From CAZJRB01 sp964547995 (GTDB lineage Bacteria; Planctomycetota; Planctomycetia; Pirellulales; Thermoguttaceae): 57,959 nt of DNA. Within the stretch, counting starts at the first letter, position 1. The number at the start of each line of letters is the position of its first letter. The notes under the pieces are model-generated. The model did not search any database. It was not told where the DNA came from and saw only the letters and a program-made list of their open reading frames with translations. The stretch is taken from NCBI GenBank assembly GCA_964547995.1, contig CAZJRB010000033.1:1-57959 (forward strand), written 5' to 3'. Of this stretch, positions 15,074 to 23,352 are shown one piece after another. The translations under genes were made by a program, and so were the position numbers.

Positions 15074-18004
15074 CTACTGCAACGTCGGCTGGACGACTTC
15101 GCCGCGTAGCTGTGCCTGGCCGCCTTCTCGCTCGTAGACGCCGTAGAACATTGAACAGCAGTCGAGCCAGAGCGTGATCCGGTGCATCTCCTCGTCGGAG
15201 AGCTTTACGTCGTAGTGGCCCTTTTCGAGTATTTCGTAGAGCTTCGAGGCGTAGGCGCCGAACTTGCCGGGCGTGGTGCGGTGGCCGTTGCCGTATTGCC
15301 AGAAGCCGTACTTCGGGGCCAGATTCGCGTACGAAGTGTACCAGTGCCGCTTGAGCGGCTCTCGGGCAAGGCTGAACGTCTTGGCCTTTTCCTTCTCGTG
15401 GCAATCGACGCAGTGCCGGTCGAGGACCGGCTGGACCAGCCGCGGAAAGCTGAAGGGGTTCGAGCCGTCGACGTCGGGTTTCAGGCGCGAGGGCCCGCGG
15501 CGCAAGGCGATGGGGACGTTGCTCAGCGGCTTAGGCACGCGGTATTTCGGCTCGTGGCAGCCCTGGCAGACCAGCCGCTCGCCTTCGTGCAGGTAGGTGG
15601 CCGAGCGCATCGACTGGACGGCCAGCCCCCGCTCGTCGAGCGCCTGGAAGAACATCTCCTTCTGGGCGGGAACGGTGAAATAGGCGCTGCCGTCGGGTTC
15701 GACGGGGACGGTGCCGAGCACGTACCGGGTGGGCACGACCGAATCGCGTGCAGTGGGGAGTCTCAGCGAAGTCTCGTGGGGCGGGCCGCCGGAGGGGACC
15801 GACATCGGCACCACCTGGAGCACCCGCAAGGCCGTGATCTTCGTGCCCTCGGGCCAGGGTTTGAGGCTGTCGTAGGTATTGATGACGATGACGCTGGCCT
15901 CGGGGTGTTTTTCGGGCGGTGGCATGGTGGCCCGGGTGGCCGGATCGCTGTCCGCGCGCCGCCGGATCAACTCGGGCGTCGGCGTCTGGACGGTCATGGG
16001 GCGCAGCGGGATCGGGCTCTGGCAGGCGATGTCCGGGTCGCGGTAGAGGAATTCCTTGTTGCCGAAGGAGTCGACCAGGTAGATGCCGTAGTTTCCGGGT
16101 ATGTATCCGCGTCCCTGCCGGCCGGCGCCGGGCTTCATGCTCGGGTCGTAGACGCAGAAGAAGTAATCTTCGCTCAGGGGCCACGCGGTGGCGTAGACCT
16201 GGGCCCCGCCCTGGCTCTCGGGGAACCGGACCTCGGGCGTGATGCGGCGGACCGGGGCCATGCGGTCGTCGTCCTCGATGCGGGGATCGAACGAGACCAG
16301 CGAGCCGAAGGCCTGGCCGTGGTGCGGGGCAGCCGTGGCGACGTACTTGTTCGAGCCGGGGATCGCGCGGATGTCGACTTCCATGTCGGGGCGGGTATTG
16401 CGCGGGGCGAAGTTGCCGTGGACCGCCCGCGAGTCGCGGCCGTCGAGCGTCGTGATCCACGGCATGTGCGCGACGCAGCCGTGTCGGTCGACGTAATCCC
16501 ATCGGGTGTACATGATCCGGCCGTCGTGCGTGATGCTCGGGTGCCACTCGTTGGTCTCGTGGAAGCTGAGGCATGTGATGTCGCTTCCGTCGGGCTTCAT
16601 GTCGTAGAGAGTGTAGGTGGGGCAGGTCCGCCCGCACCGCAGGTAGCCGCCGCGCCGCTCGGTGATGAAGGCGACCCTGCCGTGGGGCGTCCAGCAGGGG
16701 TCGAAGTCGTTCCAGGTTCCGTCGGTCAGTTGCTCGAGGCCGGAGCCGTCGGTGTTTACCTTGAAGATGTGGTAGCTCCAACCTTGGTCCCAGTGTCCGC
16801 GGCTGGGGTCGGTGTGGCGATCGTGCTTTCGGTTGCCGGTACACTCGACGTAGGCGAAGAGTATCTGCTTGGCGTCGTACGACAGGTCGGGGGAGAGGAA
16901 GGAACCGGCTTCGAGCTTTTCGCCCTTCAGGCGTCCGCGTTTGACGACCGAATCGGCCAGGACGTTGCGGACCTGTGGATCGTCGCTGAAGGGTTTGGAA
17001 AGCACAAAGACCCCGCCGCCGGGTCTGGCGTTGATGCCGTAGTACTGGTCGCACATGTGGTTGAAGCCGGAGCGGTGGCGCTTGATGAACAGTATTTCGT
17101 CGAAGCTCAAGAGCGGGTTTGAGAAGGCGATTCTGCGGCGGACCTTGCAGGCCTTTTTGAACAGATCGAGCCGGCCTTCCGCTTCGGCGGTGTCGATTTC
17201 TGCAGCGGCCGACCGGAGTTCGCCCAACTCTTTTTCGAGCGAGGTCATGTCCGGCGCGGTGCCCATGTCTTTGATGTCCTGCAGCAGGACCCCAGTGCGC
17301 CGGAGCACGACGTCGAGCGGGTCGCGGTCAGATTCGAGTATCAGCGACTCGGGTCGCAGTGCCTGGTGGGCGACCTGCTTGAAGTGCGCGCGGTTGCGGA
17401 TGTCGTTCGCCAGCGTTGCCCATTGGTGTTCCTCTCTGCTTGACGGCGTCGAGACGGCCGGGTGTCCGGGCAAGGCAACCTGGGTCGAGCTGCCGGCGCG
17501 GAACTGTACGCCGTCGGCGCGGATCCGCAGCTCGGCTATCGAGGCCCACGGCTGGCCTTTGACCTCGGACAGGGAACGGATTTTCAGGTAACGGCCCTTT
17601 ACCTTGGCGGGGAACTTGATTTCGTTTTCGGCGGCGGCCTTGGCGAACGCGCCCTTGACGACCGGTTTGCCGAAATTTTTGGCGTTGTTACTGACGTAGC
17701 ACTCGTAGTTTTTGATGGTGCCGTTTCCGCCGCCGGGCCGCGGCAGGTAGCCGAAGCCGGAGATTTCGTAGGGGGCTCCAAGGTCGACGATCATCTCGTG
17801 GGGATGGCCGGTTTCGCCGGTTTCCCATCGGGTGTGCCACATGGTGGCGGGGTTGCCGTCGAAGGCCCTTGCGCCGTCGTAGCCGGGTGCCTGGCTGTCG
17901 ACACGCACTTTGACCTTCACGGTCTTGGGCGCGGCGAGGACAGGCAGGCAAGCCAGCGCGCAAGCGATTGCCGGGACCAGTGTGACGGAACGTCTCATAT
18001 TCAT
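15074..18004 (-). CDS. Secreted F5/8-type C domain, HzsA-like di-heme protein
   Basis: About 976 residues from ATG 18004, which has GGAG 7 nt upstream; a start 12 nt earlier (18016) is also open. A signal peptide is followed by an F5/8-type C carbohydrate-binding domain (about 35-160), a helical region, and a propeller-like middle domain as in the hydrazine synthase alpha subunit family. Two c-type heme motifs close the protein: CQGCH (near residue 815) and CVDCH (near 868). Many planctomycetes carry such proteins without making hydrazine, so it is better read as a secreted or periplasmic redox protein bound to polysaccharide. No hydrazine-synthase beta/gamma genes are nearby. Promoter at 18076-18105. 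Confidence 0.85.
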   Translation of the reverse strand: MNMRRSVTLVPAIACALACLPVLAAPKTVKVKVRVDSQAPGYDGARAFDGNPATMWHTRWETGETGHPHEMIVDLGAPYEISGFGYLPRPGGGNGTIKNYECYVSNNAKNFGKPVVKGAFAKAAAENEIKFPAKVKGRYLKIRSLSEVKGQPWASIAELRIRADGVQFRAGSSTQVALPGHPAVSTPSSREEHQWATLANDIRNRAHFKQVAHQALRPESLILESDRDPLDVVLRRTGVLLQDIKDMGTAPDMTSLEKELGELRSAAAEIDTAEAEGRLDLFKKACKVRRRIAFSNPLLSFDEILFIKRHRSGFNHMCDQYYGINARPGGGVFVLSKPFSDDPQVRNVLADSVVKRGRLKGEKLEAGSFLSPDLSYDAKQILFAYVECTGNRKHDRHTDPSRGHWDQGWSYHIFKVNTDGSGLEQLTDGTWNDFDPCWTPHGRVAFITERRGGYLRCGRTCPTYTLYDMKPDGSDITCLSFHETNEWHPSITHDGRIMYTRWDYVDRHGCVAHMPWITTLDGRDSRAVHGNFAPRNTRPDMEVDIRAIPGSNKYVATAAPHHGQAFGSLVSFDPRIEDDDRMAPVRRITPEVRFPESQGGAQVYATAWPLSEDYFFCVYDPSMKPGAGRQGRGYIPGNYGIYLVDSFGNKEFLYRDPDIACQSPIPLRPMTVQTPTPELIRRRADSDPATRATMPPPEKHPEASVIVINTYDSLKPWPEGTKITALRVLQVVPMSVPSGGPPHETSLRLPTARDSVVPTRYVLGTVPVEPDGSAYFTVPAQKEMFFQALDERGLAVQSMRSATYLHEGERLVCQGCHEPKYRVPKPLSNVPIALRRGPSRLKPDVDGSNPFSFPRLVQPVLDRHCVDCHEKEKAKTFSLAREPLKRHWYTSYANLAPKYGFWQYGNGHRTTPGKFGAYASKLYEILEKGHYDVKLSDEEMHRITLWLDCCSMFYGVYEREGGQAQLRGEVVQPTLQ

Positions 18005-18075
18005 GGTTGGCTCCATAACGCAGTTGGCCAGTTTGCGATTTCCGTGGAGGCGGCCGGTTGCCGCCGCCGTACAAT

Positions 18076-18105
18076 ATGATATCGGAAATCCCCCCGTATT
18101 GTCAA
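18076..18105 (-). promoter_or_regulatory. Strong sigma70-type promoter for the HzsA-like gene
   Basis: Perfect TTGACA (18100-18105) and TATCAT (18076-18081) on the minus strand with an 18-base spacer, about 65 nt upstream of the start. Confidence 0.6.
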
Positions 18106-18244
18106 TCTTTTCCTGGATGCTCCCTTTTCCATGATGCGAGACCCGTCACAGGGCCTTCTCCGCGAGCGGGAAACCTGATATTATCAAGGGGGACACCGTT
18201 TTGACTTCAAAGCGCGAAGCAAAATTCCTTTTCGAATACTGCCG

Positions 18245-19567
18245 ATGCCATCTTCCAACCGATCGCAAACCGGATTGCACGTAATCGCAAAACCGATCGG
18301 CCCGATCTGCAATCTGAACTGTGCCTATTGCTTCTATCTCTCGAAAGAGTCGCTTTACGATCACCAGGGCGCGCAATGGCGGATGACGGACGAGACGCTG
18401 GATGCCTTCGTCCGGCAGTACCTCGAGGCGCAGCCCGAAACGGCCGGCGAGATCGACTTCGCCTTCCAGGGCGGCGAACCGACGCTGCTGGGCGTCGATT
18501 TCTTCCGGCGAGCCGTCGAGTTGCAGCGGAAGCACAATACCCGGGGTAAACGAATCCGGAACTCCCTGCAAACCAACGGCATTTTGCTCGACGACCGGTG
18601 GTGCGAGTTTCTCCGCGAGAACGATTTCCTGGTCGGCATCTCGATCGACGGCCCCGCCGATCTGCACAACAAGTACCGCCGCGACAAGCAGGGCCGGGGT
18701 ACGTTCGACCGCGTCATGGAAGCCGTTCACCGGATGAGGCGATACGGCGTCGAGTTCAACGCGCTGACGTGCGTGAACAACCATAACGGCGACCATCCCG
18801 TGCGCGTGTACCGGTTTTTGCGGGACAACGGGATTCAGTTCATGCAGTTCATTCCGATCGTCGAGCGGTTGCCGGCCGGGCGGGCATTGGCGGATTCCGC
18901 CGCCGGTAAGCCGGTTACCGACCGGAGCGTCCGGCCGGAGCAGTACGGCGGGTTCCTGACCGGCGTGTTCGACGAATGGGTCCACAACGACGTGGGCAGG
19001 GTTTTCGTCCGTGATTTCGATCAGTCGCTGGCGGCATGGGCGGGCGTCGGCGCGACATTGTGCGTCTACTCGGAATTCTGCGGTCGGGCAACGGCCATCG
19101 AACACAACGGCGATCTCTATGCCTGCGACCATTTCGTCGATCCCGAACACAAGCTCGGCAATATCCTCGAAACGCCGATCCAGGAACTTGCCAACTCCTC
19201 GCGGCAGATAAAGTTCGGCCGCGACAAGCACGAAGGTCTTACCCGCAAGTGCCGCGAGTGTCCCGTGCTTTTCATCTGCAACGGGGGGTGCCCTAAGGAC
19301 CGCATCCTCGAATCGGCCGACGGCGGGCCGAGTTTGAATTACCTGTGCGAGGGGTTCAGGGCGTTCTTCGACCACATCGACCCTTACATGAAGGCGATGG
19401 CTGCGGAATTGGAGGCCAGGCGGCCGGCGGCCAACGTCATGCACCGGCTCCGGGCCGAGCGGCAGCGAAATCAGAAGCAGGCCGGCGATACCCCGGTCCG
19501 CCGCAATGACCCGTGCCCTTGCGGATCGGGCAAGAAGTACAAGCACTGCTGCATGCGCCGGTCTTGA
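18245..19567 (+). CDS. Anaerobic sulfatase-maturating enzyme (radical SAM) with SEC-C tail
   Basis: A 440-residue cytoplasmic radical SAM enzyme. CNLNCAYC (Cys22, 26, 29) binds the SAM-coordinating 4Fe-4S cluster. FQGGEPTLLG and SIDGP are typical of anSME, and the C-terminal SPASM region carries Cys-rich motifs (CVYSEFCGR, CDHFV, CRECPVLFICNGGCPKD) for two further clusters. The protein should oxidise the active-site Cys or Ser of sulfatases to formylglycine, most directly that at 12637-14103. An extra SEC-C zinc motif (NDPCPCGSGKKYKHCC) ends the protein. It is convergent with the SDR gene, separated by a nested palindrome. Confidence 0.93.
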   Translation: MPSSNRSQTGLHVIAKPIGPICNLNCAYCFYLSKESLYDHQGAQWRMTDETLDAFVRQYLEAQPETAGEIDFAFQGGEPTLLGVDFFRRAVELQRKHNTRGKRIRNSLQTNGILLDDRWCEFLRENDFLVGISIDGPADLHNKYRRDKQGRGTFDRVMEAVHRMRRYGVEFNALTCVNNHNGDHPVRVYRFLRDNGIQFMQFIPIVERLPAGRALADSAAGKPVTDRSVRPEQYGGFLTGVFDEWVHNDVGRVFVRDFDQSLAAWAGVGATLCVYSEFCGRATAIEHNGDLYACDHFVDPEHKLGNILETPIQELANSSRQIKFGRDKHEGLTRKCRECPVLFICNGGCPKDRILESADGGPSLNYLCEGFRAFFDHIDPYMKAMAAELEARRPAANVMHRLRAERQRNQKQAGDTPVRRNDPCPCGSGKKYKHCCMRRS

Positions 19568-19696
19568 TTGACGGTAGCAGACTCCACCAAGAATCAAAGG
19601 AGGGGGCACCTGCCCCCGGCCAGCAAGAGCAGCACATTACGTCCGGGGGCAGGTGCCCCCTCCTTTGCTCTTCTCCCATGCAGTCTTCCGTCAACT
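19567..19696. repeat. Nested inverted repeat, GGGGGCAGGTGCCCCC family
   Basis: A perfect 24-bp inverted repeat (19596-19619 and 19643-19666) is framed by weaker outer arms TTGACGG..AGACT (from 19567) and AGTCT..CCGTCAA (to 19696). It lies between two convergent genes and could end transcription from both, though there is no U-tract. The inner family recurs at 24605 and 36333. Confidence 0.85.
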
Positions 19697-20464
19697 CGGG
19701 GCGATGGTCCGTCCCCCGTCTACCGGCAGGCATACCCCGGTGACGTAGTCGTTTTCGACGAGGAAGACAACCGCCTGGGCGACGTTTTCCGGTCGGCCGG
19801 GGCGCTTCAGCAGCGTGCCGGCGACGGCACCCCGTACCTCGGCGTCCGAAAGGTCGTCGGGCAGCATGACCGGTCCGGGCATGATGCAGTTGACGCGGAC
19901 GTTCGGGTTGCGGTTTGCCAGCTCGATGGCCATGTCGCGCGTGATGGTGGGAATCGCTCCCTTGGCGGCAAAATAGGCGGAGTAGTCCAGGTACGGCCGC
20001 GCAATGGCCCAATCGCCTATCGTGACGATGGCGCCGCCTTCGGGTTGATCGACCATAATCAGCCCCGCCCGGCGGCAACACAGGAACGTTCCCAAGGCGT
20101 TGACGTTGAACTGGCGACGGACGTCCTCCGCAACGACCTCCTCCAGCGGCGTGCGTTCCCAGACGGCGGCCGATGTGACCAGCGCGTCGAGCCGGCCGAA
20201 CTGTTCGAGGACTTCGTCGAAGAGCCGCTCGACTTGCGACTCGTCGGCCATATCGGCCTGAAACGCGCGGGCCGGAAATCCGGGAGCGGCGTTTTGTTCC
20301 TGGAGCCGGGCAACGGTCCGCCGGGCTTCTTCGGCCGAGCGGTTGTAGTGGACGACGATCGAGTATCCCCGTTGGGCCAGGGCCGCGGCCACGACGCTGC
20401 CGATCCGGTGCTTTCCGCTACCGGTCACGATCGCGACTTTGTTGGGGGAAGAAGATGTGCTCAT
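19691..20464 (-). CDS. SDR-family oxidoreductase
   Basis: From ATG 20464 the product is 257 residues. An open frame extends upstream, but it reads through a palindromic repeat, so it is rejected as coding. The sequence shows the NAD(P)-binding TGSGKHRIG, a conserved NVNALGTF and the catalytic YFAAK (YxxxK), with the C-terminal PVDGGRTI. It resembles FabG/pteridine-reductase-like classical SDRs. Substrate cannot be assigned. It is convergent with the sulfatase maturase gene. Confidence 0.88.
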   Translation of the reverse strand: MSTSSSPNKVAIVTGSGKHRIGSVVAAALAQRGYSIVVHYNRSAEEARRTVARLQEQNAAPGFPARAFQADMADESQVERLFDEVLEQFGRLDALVTSAAVWERTPLEEVVAEDVRRQFNVNALGTFLCCRRAGLIMVDQPEGGAIVTIGDWAIARPYLDYSAYFAAKGAIPTITRDMAIELANRNPNVRVNCIMPGPVMLPDDLSDAEVRGAVAGTLLKRPGRPENVAQAVVFLVENDYVTGVCLPVDGGRTIAPS

Positions 20465-20510
20465 GGTTCGCGCCCGTGTCTGATTGGAAATGGCTTCGGC
20501 ATTTGCTCCT

Positions 20511-20779
20511 GAAGCCGCGACCGTTGGTCGCGCCGAATCACCGGTTGCAGCGGTTTCAGACGGCGCTTGGCGCGACCAACGAGGCTGTGACTTTTTGGCG
20601 TTTGACACGTTCAGTCTGTAGGGAACGCCCTCTGTGGCGTTCCGGGAAGCAGCAACGAGCGTGTTTTCCGGGTTTCGGAACGCCACAGAGGGCGTTCCCT
20701 ACAAAAAGTCACAGCCTCAACGGTCGCGGCTTTATAATATCAGGCGGCGCTTGGCGCGACCGCCGGTCGCGGCTTTATA
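20511..20779. mobile_element. Composite nested palindromic element, copy 1
   Basis: Outer REP-like arms of the GCGACC family (20511-20534 plus 20564-20583, and 20719-20779) enclose a 17-bp inverted repeat, GAGGCTGTGACTTTTTG at 20581-20597 and its complement at 20702-20718. Between these lies a 104-bp core (20598-20701) that itself carries a perfect 25-bp inverted repeat (20619-20643, 20677-20701). The core is identical to that at 32344-32447 but in the opposite orientation. No protein is encoded. Nothing else is seen in the 351-bp gap. Confidence 0.85.
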
Positions 20780-20815
20780 ATAATCGCCATCCGCAAGCAC
20801 CGGCTGTCCTAGCGT

Positions 20816-21691
20816 TTATGATACACCGACCGACATCTCGGCGAAATACTCCCGGAGTGCTTCTTTCCAGGTCGGCATCGGGGGGCCGCCGAGCAGGTGA
20901 TACTTCCTGGTGTCGAGGATGCTGTATTCGGGTCGCGGGGCCGGCGCGTCGTACTTGGCCGTGGTGATCCTCCTCATCGGGATATCGATCTCGGCCAGGC
21001 GAAAGATTTCAGCCGCAAAGTCGTACCACGTTGTCGCCCCGCGGTTGGTCACGTGATAGATTCCCCAAGGCGCCGGCTCGGCGAGACCTACGCCGAGCAG
21101 GAACTGGATCGCCCTGGCAACGTGCGGAACGTAGCTCGGCGTGCAGTGCTGGTCGGCGACGATCTGCAACTCGTCGCGAGATTGCCCCAAACGGAGCATG
21201 GTCTTGACGAAATTGTCGGCGGTCTCGTCGCTCGGCCGGGCGTAGAGCCCGCAGGTGCGGACGATCAGGTGCTTGTGATGTTTCGCGGCGGCCAGTTCGC
21301 CTTCGTATTTCGTCTGCGAATAGACGCCTCGCGGCGACGGTGTGTCTTGCTCGGTATAAGGCACCGGGCGGCCGTCGCCGGGACAAAAGACGTAGTCGGT
21401 GCTGATCTGGACCAGCGGGCAATTGAGTACACCGCAAACACGGACCAGGTTCTCGACCGCCGAGAGGTTTACGGCCCGGCAAGCCTCGGCCTCGGTTTCC
21501 GCACGATCGACCTGCGTATAGGCGGCACAGTTAATCACCGCATCGGGATTCAGCCCGGCGAACACCTTTTCCACCGCCGGATCGTCGGTCAGGTCGAGCT
21601 GATCGATGTCCAGCGGGATCGTCTCCGTGGGAAGCTTTCGGCAAAGTTCTCCACCCAGTTGTCCGTAGGCCCCGGTGACGGCGATTTTCAT
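20816..21691 (-). CDS. rfbD: dTDP-4-dehydrorhamnose reductase
   Basis: A 291-residue extended SDR that reduces dTDP-4-dehydro-L-rhamnose to dTDP-L-rhamnose using NAD(P)H. Visible are the Rossmann motif TGAYGQLGGEL, VINCAAYTQVDRAE, ISTDYVF and the catalytic YSQTK (YxxxK). Length matches RfbD/RmlD. The gene is divergent from galE, 350 bp away, so the pair fits synthesis of nucleotide sugars for surface polysaccharide. rfbA, B and C are not in the window. Confidence 0.93.
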   Translation of the reverse strand: MKIAVTGAYGQLGGELCRKLPTETIPLDIDQLDLTDDPAVEKVFAGLNPDAVINCAAYTQVDRAETEAEACRAVNLSAVENLVRVCGVLNCPLVQISTDYVFCPGDGRPVPYTEQDTPSPRGVYSQTKYEGELAAAKHHKHLIVRTCGLYARPSDETADNFVKTMLRLGQSRDELQIVADQHCTPSYVPHVARAIQFLLGVGLAEPAPWGIYHVTNRGATTWYDFAAEIFRLAEIDIPMRRITTAKYDAPAPRPEYSILDTRKYHLLGGPPMPTWKEALREYFAEMSVGVS

Positions 21692-21773
21692 AGTGGATAC
21701 TCCGAAACAGCGAAAAGCTGCACGGTTCAGCCGATCTGCAAGAGGCAGTCAAACCGCAACCGGCGGATTAGAT

Positions 21774-21787
21774 GTGTAATTTTACAC
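21774..21787. promoter_or_regulatory. Palindromic operator candidate between rfbD and galE
   Basis: GTGTAA-TT-TTACAC is a perfect 6+2+6 inverted repeat in the divergent gap, 83 bp upstream of rfbD and 255 bp upstream of galE. The regulator is unknown. Confidence 0.35.
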
Positions 21788-21915
21788 TCTTTCGGCAATC
21801 GCGGCTACCCCTGAAACGTAGGTTGTGGAGGAAACGCGGCAAATACGGTTCTCGGAATCCGGCCCGCGCCCGTAAGAATTCCCGCCTTGGGGGGGCGGAA
21901 ATGCCCGATTCGGAC

Positions 21916-21945
21916 TTGACAGGCCGTGGCGGCCTCCTTTGCAAT
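21916..21945 (+). promoter_or_regulatory. Candidate galE promoter
   Basis: Perfect TTGACA (21916-21921) is followed after 18 bases by TGCAAT (21940-21945). The predicted leader of about 90 nt contains a degenerate REP-like unit. Confidence 0.45.
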
Positions 21946-21993
21946 ATATGGTCTGGCGGAGTCGGGACCCCCCGAACCAAGCCAACGAGTGCT

Positions 21994-22019
21994 ACAAAGC
22001 CCCGGCCAGCGGTCGCGGG
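21994..22019 (+). repeat. Degenerate REP-like unit upstream of galE
   Basis: ACAAAGCCCCGGCCAGCGGT followed by CGCGGG resembles the ATAAAGCCGCGACC unit with several changes. It ends 22 nt before the galE start. Confidence 0.55.
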
Positions 22020-22041
22020 AACTTGGAGAAAGGACGTCAGA

Positions 22042-23025
22042 ATGAACGTCATGGTCGCCGGAGGGGCCGGCTATATCGGCTCGCACGCCGTCAAGCAACT
22101 AATCGAGGCCGGTCACCGCGTCGTGGTTGTCGACAATCTCTTCCGGGGACACGGCGAGGCCGTCCACCGCGACGCCGTCTTTCACGAACTCGATATCGCT
22201 CACACCGAGGCCCTGACCGATATCCTTGTCGAGCAGAGGGTCGATTGCGTGATGCACTTCGCCGCGCTGGCCTACGTCGGCGAGTCGGTCACCGAACCGC
22301 TCGCTTACTACGACAACAACACGACGGGCACGGTCAGCATGCTCAAGGCCATGAAGGCCGCAGACGTAAACCGGATGGTGTTCAGCTCGACCTGCGCAAC
22401 TTACGGCGAGCCGGAGCGGACGCCCATCGTCGAGACCATGCGCCAGGAGCCGATCAACCCCTATGGCTGGTCGAAATGGTGCGTCGAGCGGATTTTGAAA
22501 GACTACGGGGCAGCAACGCCGGAGTTCTCTTTCGCGGCGCTCCGGTACTTCAACGTTGCCGGGTGCGCGGCCGACGGCTCCTTGGGCGAAGACCACGAGC
22601 CGGAAACGCACCTGATCCCGGTCGCGCTCCAGGCGATCCTGGGAGTCCGCGACAAGGTCACCGTCTTTGGGACCGACTATCCGACGCCCGACGGTACCTG
22701 CATTCGCGACTATATCCACGTGGAAGACCTTTGCGCCGCGCACACCGTGGCGATGGATGCCCTGAAGCCCGGCGACGCCCGCGTTTACAACCTCGGGATC
22801 GGCAAGGGCTATTCGGTCAAGGAGGTGATCGATTCGGCCCGTCGCGTGACCGGGCGTGAAGTCCCGCTCGAATATGGCGACCGTCGCCCGGGCGATCCCG
22901 CGATCCTCTTCGCCAACGCGGACAAGATCAGAAACGAACTCGGCTGGACGGCCGACTACACCGAGATCGACGACATCGTTGTCACCGCATGGAACTGGTT
23001 CGAAAAGCACCCGCGAGGGTATTGA
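22042..23025 (+). CDS. galE: UDP-glucose 4-epimerase
   Basis: From ATG 22042 (GGAGAAAGGA upstream) the product is 327 residues, the usual GalE length. It shows GGAGYIGSHAV, the FSSTCATYGEP segment and catalytic YGWSK, plus GTCIRDYIHVEDL and the GYSVKEV motif. It interconverts UDP-glucose and UDP-galactose (NAD cofactor) in the cytoplasm, supplying galactosyl units for polysaccharide. Divergent from rfbD. Confidence 0.94.
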   Translation: MNVMVAGGAGYIGSHAVKQLIEAGHRVVVVDNLFRGHGEAVHRDAVFHELDIAHTEALTDILVEQRVDCVMHFAALAYVGESVTEPLAYYDNNTTGTVSMLKAMKAADVNRMVFSSTCATYGEPERTPIVETMRQEPINPYGWSKWCVERILKDYGAATPEFSFAALRYFNVAGCAADGSLGEDHEPETHLIPVALQAILGVRDKVTVFGTDYPTPDGTCIRDYIHVEDLCAAHTVAMDALKPGDARVYNLGIGKGYSVKEVIDSARRVTGREVPLEYGDRRPGDPAILFANADKIRNELGWTADYTEIDDIVVTAWNWFEKHPRGY

Positions 23026-23352
23026 GGGTTGGCGCCTCATTGAAGCAACTGGCGGGCTGCACGTTCGGTCGTTTTTCAAGTCCGCGGTTTTCGCCGACGG
23101 ATGGTTGTTTCAGGGTCCCGACACTCGGGCCGTCTGGGCAAAGGCGTTGCGGCTTTGACAATTGGCTGAAGTTGGCGGTTGCGAGAAGGGAGTGGGAAGA
23201 AACACGAGTTGAAGGGGGTGAATTTCGGTTTTCAAACGGTTCCGGGCCCTAGGTATCGACACCCGGGTATTCGTCGGGTATGCTAGGATACACGAAAACC
23301 TCACGGTGGCCGAATCCCCCCATACCGACATTGCCCGCCCCCCCGAAGCACC
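23026..23352. other. Intergenic region, nothing recognised
   Basis: About 327 bp. TTGACA occurs near 23154 without a good -10. GGTATCGACACCCGGGTATTC-like imperfect repeats occur near 23250-23280. No gene seen. Confidence 0.35.

Noticed and set aside
15182..17122. 646-codon open frame on the plus strand
   Set aside because: It is antisense to the HzsA-like gene; GC-rich genes commonly create long opposite-strand frames, and its translation shows no domain or signal.
15074..18004. Hydrazine synthase (anammox) interpretation
   Set aside because: Family similarity only; there is an added F5/8 domain and no neighbouring HzsB/C or other anammox genes.
20465..20686. N-terminal extension of the SDR gene to 331 residues
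   Set aside because: It would translate the palindromic element; the SDR fold begins directly after ATG 20464.
20455..20967. 170-codon frame sharing an identical stretch of about 50 residues with a frame at 32201-32539
   Set aside because: The shared peptide is just translation of the palindromic element in its two orientations, not a protein family.
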